Assembly (NCBI GenBank): GCA_937927755.1
Contig: CALBDB010000029.1
Span: forward strand, 1-38,199
Length of the DNA stretch: 38,199 nt
Direction: 5' to 3'
DNA from: an uncultured Lysobacterales bacterium
GTDB taxonomy: Bacteria; Pseudomonadota; Gammaproteobacteria; Xanthomonadales; SZUA-36
Position 1 is the stretch's first letter; the number at the start of each line of letters is the position of its first letter. A model generated the notes under the pieces. That model saw nothing but the letters and a program-made list of their open reading frames with translations. It was not told where the DNA came from and made no database searches. Positions 35,484 through 38,199 of the stretch are shown piece by piece. The translations under genes were made by a program, and so were the position numbers.

Positions 35484-36607
35484 GAAGTCATCCGGTCAAA
35501 AAAATCCCGCACGCCATCGAGCCATGAACTGGATTTTGGGTTGTGTTCGGTATTGCTGGACTCATAGGAGTCCTGGAACTGTTTCAACAGCTCCTTCTGC
35601 TCTTTCGAGAGACTGACCGGTGTTTCAATAACCACCTTGCACATCAGGTCGCCCTGGCGGTGGCTGCGAACAGACTTGACCCCTTTACCCTTGAGGCGGA
35701 ACATTCTTCCGGTCTGGGTTTCAGGCGGCACCTTCAATTTCACCTGGCCATTGAGCGTGGGTATTTCGAGTTCACCGCCGATGGCCGCGGTAGTGAAATG
35801 TATGGGCACCTCACAGTAAAGATCGTCACCGTCACGCTCAAACAAGCGGTGCGGCTTGACCCGGACTTCGACATAAAGGTCGCCTGCCGGCGAGCCGGCC
35901 ATACCGGCCTCGCCTTCCCCGGCCAGCCTGATCCTGTCGCCCGTATCCACACCGGAGGGGATTTTTACCGACAAGGTCTTGGTCTCGCGAACACGGCCCT
36001 GGCCATGACAACTGCCGCAGGGATTCTTGATCACCTGCCCCATGCCCTTGCAGGCAGGACAGGTTTGCTGAACTGAGAAAATCCCCTGCTGCATACGTAC
36101 CTGGCCAACACCGCCACAGGTTGTACAGGATGTCTTTTCACCGTCTTCCGCACCACTGCCGTTGCATGTCCCGCATTCACCCAGCGTCGGAATGCGTATT
36201 TCACGCGTGATGCCTGCAACGGCCTCTTCCAGGTCAAGGTCCATGGCAAAACGCAGATCGGAGCCACGTTGTTGCTGGCGCGCACCGGCACGGCCGCCCC
36301 TGGCGCCAAATATATCGCCAAAGATGTCTCCAAAAATATCGCCTACATCACCATCAAAACCGGCTGGGCCGCGTGCCCCGTGATTCGTTGCCGCATGCCC
36401 GAACTGGTCATAAGCGGCACGCTTTTTTGCGTCCTTGAGAACTTCATACGCCTCCTGCGCCTCTTTGAAATGCTCCTGCGAGTCTGCGTCATCCGGATTG
36501 CGGTCCGGATGGTACTTCATCGCCAGCTTACGATAAGCTTTTTTGAGCTCAGCATCGTCAACATTACGCTGAACCCCAAGCACTTCGTAGTAGTCCCGTT
36601 TAGCCAT
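35480..36607 (-). CDS. dnaJ: Chaperone protein DnaJ
   Basis: The 375-aa co-chaperone stimulates the DnaK ATPase. The start is the ATG at 36607 ([12 protein letters not shown]), since upstream in-frame residues lack homology. The J-domain has the HPD triad (33-35), then a Gly/Phe-rich linker ([17 protein letters not shown]), four CxxCxGxG zinc motifs ([32 protein letters not shown]) and the C-terminal substrate-binding beta domain. It is coupled to dapB downstream. No dnaK lies immediately upstream; instead metB precedes it after a 63-nt gap, an unusual order. Confidence 0.97.
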   Translation of the reverse strand: MAKRDYYEVLGVQRNVDDAELKKAYRKLAMKYHPDRNPDDADSQEHFKEAQEAYEVLKDAKKRAAYDQFGHAATNHGARGPAGFDGDVGDIFGDIFGDIFGARGGRAGARQQQRGSDLRFAMDLDLEEAVAGITREIRIPTLGECGTCNGSGAEDGEKTSCTTCGGVGQVRMQQGIFSVQQTCPACKGMGQVIKNPCGSCHGQGRVRETKTLSVKIPSGVDTGDRIRLAGEGEAGMAGSPAGDLYVEVRVKPHRLFERDGDDLYCEVPIHFTTAAIGGELEIPTLNGQVKLKVPPETQTGRMFRLKGKGVKSVRSHRQGDLMCKVVIETPVSLSKEQKELLKQFQDSYESSNTEHNPKSSSWLDGVRDFFDRMTS

Positions 36608-36670
36608 ATTCCAAAAATTCAATTAGTAGTTATTGGTCTGCAGCAGATTTGAGGCCGGACTTCGGTTAAT

Positions 36671-37864
36671 TCAAGCGTAACGGGCTACTTTAAGCGGCAA
36701 CTCCCCGGATTTTTTTGCACGGTCCAGCGCCCGTGACAGGTCGCTGATCAAGTCGGGCAGATATTCAATGCCCACCGACAACCTCAACAGCGTCGCTTGT
36801 ATACCAGCTCGTTCGCGTGCTTCTTCGCTCATGGCCGCATGGGTCATGCTGCCCGGATGGGAGACAAGGCTTTCCACGCCGCCCAACGATTCCGCCAGCG
36901 TGAACAGGGACAAGCCATCAAGAAACGCCCGCACTTCGCATTCACCGCCTTGCAGCTCGAAACTTATGATCGCGCCAAAACCGGATTGCTGTGACTGGGC
37001 AAGATGGTGATCAGGGTGTTTGGTCAGGCCAGGGTAATGAACCCGCCGAACCGCAGCATGGCTATCCAGAACCCTGGCAATGGCCTGTGCATTTTCTTCA
37101 TGGCAACGCATCCTAGAGTGCAGGGTGCGCAAACCACGCATAGTCTGGCTGCAATCCCATGGCGAAGCGGTCGAGCCAATACAGTTCGCCCACCAGGCAA
37201 GGTCCTCCAACAAGGCCGGCGTTCCTGCAACAACCGCCCCGCCCACGACATCGCCGTGTCCGTTGATGTACTTGGTGGTTGAATGCACAACAATGTCGGC
37301 CCCTAAAGAAAGCGGCTGCTGCAGCAACGGCGTCAGGAACGTGTTATCCACCACCAGTAAGGCACCGCACTCCCTGGCTATAGCTGCCATTGCGCGGATA
37401 TCCGTGATTCGCAGCAAGGGATTACTGGGCGTTTCTACCCAGACGATTTTTGGAAGGTGCCGCAGGCAGGCACGCCGCACGGCATCGGTGTCGGTAAAAT
37501 CCACGAAGCGAGTATTAAAACGCCCTGCTTCGGCGAGCGCTGAAAACGCCCTGTAACACCCACCGTAACAATTGTGCGGCGCAATGATCGTGTCGTCCTT
37601 GCCTAGCAGCTGCGTAACCACTACCACGGCAGACATACCGGTATTCGTAATGACTGCACCGTGGCCGCCCTCCAGCCGGGTAATGGCTTTTGCGAGAATG
37701 TCACGGGTCGGATTTCCGCTGCGCGTGTAATCATACTCGCGCTTGCCACCGAGGCCGTCAAAGCTGAAATTGGAAGACAGGTAGAGCGGCGGCATCACGG
37801 CACCGAACTGCCCGTCAGTGTCAACGCCTGCCCGAACCGTACTGGTAATTTTTTGATGTTTCAT
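36671..37864 (-). CDS. metB: Cystathionine gamma-synthase
   Basis: MetB joins O-succinylhomoserine and cysteine to cystathionine, using PLP, in methionine synthesis. From the ATG at 37864 (MKHQKITSTVRAG) the product has 397 aa. The PLP lysine is Lys198 in STTKYINGH, matching E. coli MetB; other signatures are LSSNFSF, YTRSGNPTRD, TPSNPLLR and SLGGVESLVSHP. Longer in-frame sequence upstream overlaps the riboswitch leader and lacks homology. AAGG lies about 8 nt before the ATG. The gene is controlled by the SAM riboswitch at 37978-38091. It could instead use O-acetylhomoserine, but MetB is the better match. Confidence 0.95.
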   Translation of the reverse strand: MKHQKITSTVRAGVDTDGQFGAVMPPLYLSSNFSFDGLGGKREYDYTRSGNPTRDILAKAITRLEGGHGAVITNTGMSAVVVVTQLLGKDDTIIAPHNCYGGCYRAFSALAEAGRFNTRFVDFTDTDAVRRACLRHLPKIVWVETPSNPLLRITDIRAMAAIARECGALLVVDNTFLTPLLQQPLSLGADIVVHSTTKYINGHGDVVGGAVVAGTPALLEDLAWWANCIGSTASPWDCSQTMRGLRTLHSRMRCHEENAQAIARVLDSHAAVRRVHYPGLTKHPDHHLAQSQQSGFGAIISFELQGGECEVRAFLDGLSLFTLAESLGGVESLVSHPGSMTHAAMSEEARERAGIQATLLRLSVGIEYLPDLISDLSRALDRAKKSGELPLKVARYA

Positions 37865-37885
37865 GATGATCGCCTTATTTCCATT

Positions 37886-37906
37886 AAAAAGGTTTATTGC
37901 AAACCT
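37886..37906 (-). terminator. Weak terminator hairpin, likely riboswitch expression platform
   Basis: On the minus strand AGGTTT pairs with AAACCT around GCAAT and is followed by four more T. It sits between the SAM aptamer and the metB ribosome site, where SAM-bound RNA would be expected to stop transcription. The stem is only 6 bp, so it may also affect initiation. Confidence 0.5.
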
Positions 37907-37977
37907 CATTGGAAACTCCGGCGAAGCCGTTGGCGGGAGAACCGGCCCATCACAATTCTGACTGTGCTGCCTGCTCG

Positions 37978-38091
37978 CTCATTTTTCGGTAGCCCTGGAG
38001 GACCCCGCAGGAGTTAGCACCTTTACGGGATGGTTAGTCCCGAAGGTTGCCCCGGCGTCTAAGGGCCTGTCCCTCAGCCGGTCTCAATGAG
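37978..38091 (-). ncRNA. SAM-I (S-box) riboswitch controlling metB
   Basis: On the minus strand the closing P1 stem is CTCATT (38091-38086) with AATGAG (37983-37978). Inside are GCTGAGGGACAGGCCC, CGGGGCAACC and GGTGCTAACTCC, the conserved core and 3' segments of the SAM-I aptamer that bind S-adenosylmethionine. It begins a few nt after the predicted transcription start near 38094. In high SAM it should lower metB expression. Confidence 0.9.
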
Positions 38092-38100
38092 TGATCGTGC

Positions 38101-38128
38101 AGTCTAGCCTAAGTGATTGAGATGTCAA
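38101..38128 (-). promoter_or_regulatory. Promoter of the metB riboswitch transcript
   Basis: On the minus strand TTGACA (38128-38123) is followed 16 nt later by TAGACT (38106-38101). Transcription should start near 38094, just ahead of the aptamer. Confidence 0.7.
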
Positions 38129-38158
38129 GCACTTTATGATAAAGCCCGGATTAATGGT

Positions 38159-38199
38159 TCATTTTTTGCCGAGCCAATCGAGTCTGCCCACAAGCCAGG
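38159..38199 (-). CDS. Possible 3' end of an upstream gene (partial)
   Basis: An open frame runs from the window edge to a TGA at 38161-38159 and would encode a C-terminus reading WLVGRLDWLGKK. The composition (Trp, Leu, Lys-Lys ending) looks like a real protein tail, but the piece is too short for a call. Other frames also stay open across this stretch. Confidence 0.25.
   Translation of the reverse strand, partial: WLVGRLDWLGKK

Noticed and set aside
36608-36622. Five-residue extension of DnaJ
   Set aside because: Family members begin at MAKRDYYE; the upstream codons have no homology.
37865-37909. Fifteen-residue extension of MetB
   Set aside because: It runs through the terminator hairpin and lacks homology; the ATG at 37864 matches the family start.
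1-38199. CRISPR array, tRNA, rRNA, insertion sequence or prophage
   Set aside because: No repeated spacer structure, cloverleaf, transposase or phage gene was seen on either strand.

Overview
The window looks like chromosomal DNA from a gammaproteobacterium, probably environmental or marine. Evidence: a CsiV-type envelope protein, the order dnaJ-dapB-carA-carB-greA, the order recJ-prfB-lysS, and many signal peptides and outer-membrane barrels of a Gram-negative cell. I cannot name genus or family from sequence alone. No insertion sequence, prophage, CRISPR array, tRNA or rRNA was seen, and no gene is clearly broken.

Layout. (1) 87-3071, plus strand: csiV, a small four-helix membrane protein, and a two-RCK potassium channel. 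(2) 3068-4871, minus: a nitrilase-family omega-amidase and a GT2 glycosyltransferase with an NAD-like C-terminal domain. (3) 4951-7604: an outer-membrane barrel (+) facing a PafA-type alkaline phosphatase (-). (4) 7854-16245: an AraC regulator (-), then eight plus-strand genes that nearly all encode exported products: glycine-zipper proteins, a two-Cys periplasmic protein, a metallophosphoesterase, barrels, a DUF1254/DUF1214 lipoprotein, a Bax-type glucosaminidase and a MetA-pathway-type barrel. (5) 16293-20689: a second AraC regulator facing a translationally coupled secreted pair, a small beta-rich protein and an 852-aa matrixin-like metalloprotease with HAF-type repeats. It ends in a textbook terminator. 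(6) 20766-23127, minus: 3-hydroxyacyl-CoA dehydrogenase and thiolase under two palindromic operator candidates. (7) 23250-24600, minus: a three-gene cassette with an ECF sigma factor between two membrane proteins. (8) 24781-25146, plus: a ygbA-like gene with an FNR/DNR-type box. (9) 25143-37864, minus: lysS, prfB (with the RF2 programmed frameshift), recJ, greA, carB, carA, dapB, dnaJ and metB. metB is headed by a SAM-I riboswitch.

How the parts work together: the right half is core metabolism and information processing (methionine, lysine/diaminopimelate, carbamoyl phosphate, chaperone, transcript cleavage, recombination, translation) with several RNA-level controls: SAM riboswitch, a possible carAB leader attenuator, RF2 frameshifting and a UUG start for carA. 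The left half is an envelope and secretion region with two AraC-type regulators. The most unusual items are the secreted matrixin module, the FNR-type site at -41.5 in a possibly leaderless ygbA promoter, the sigma-factor cassette, and the regulatory palindromes in front of the thiolase operon.
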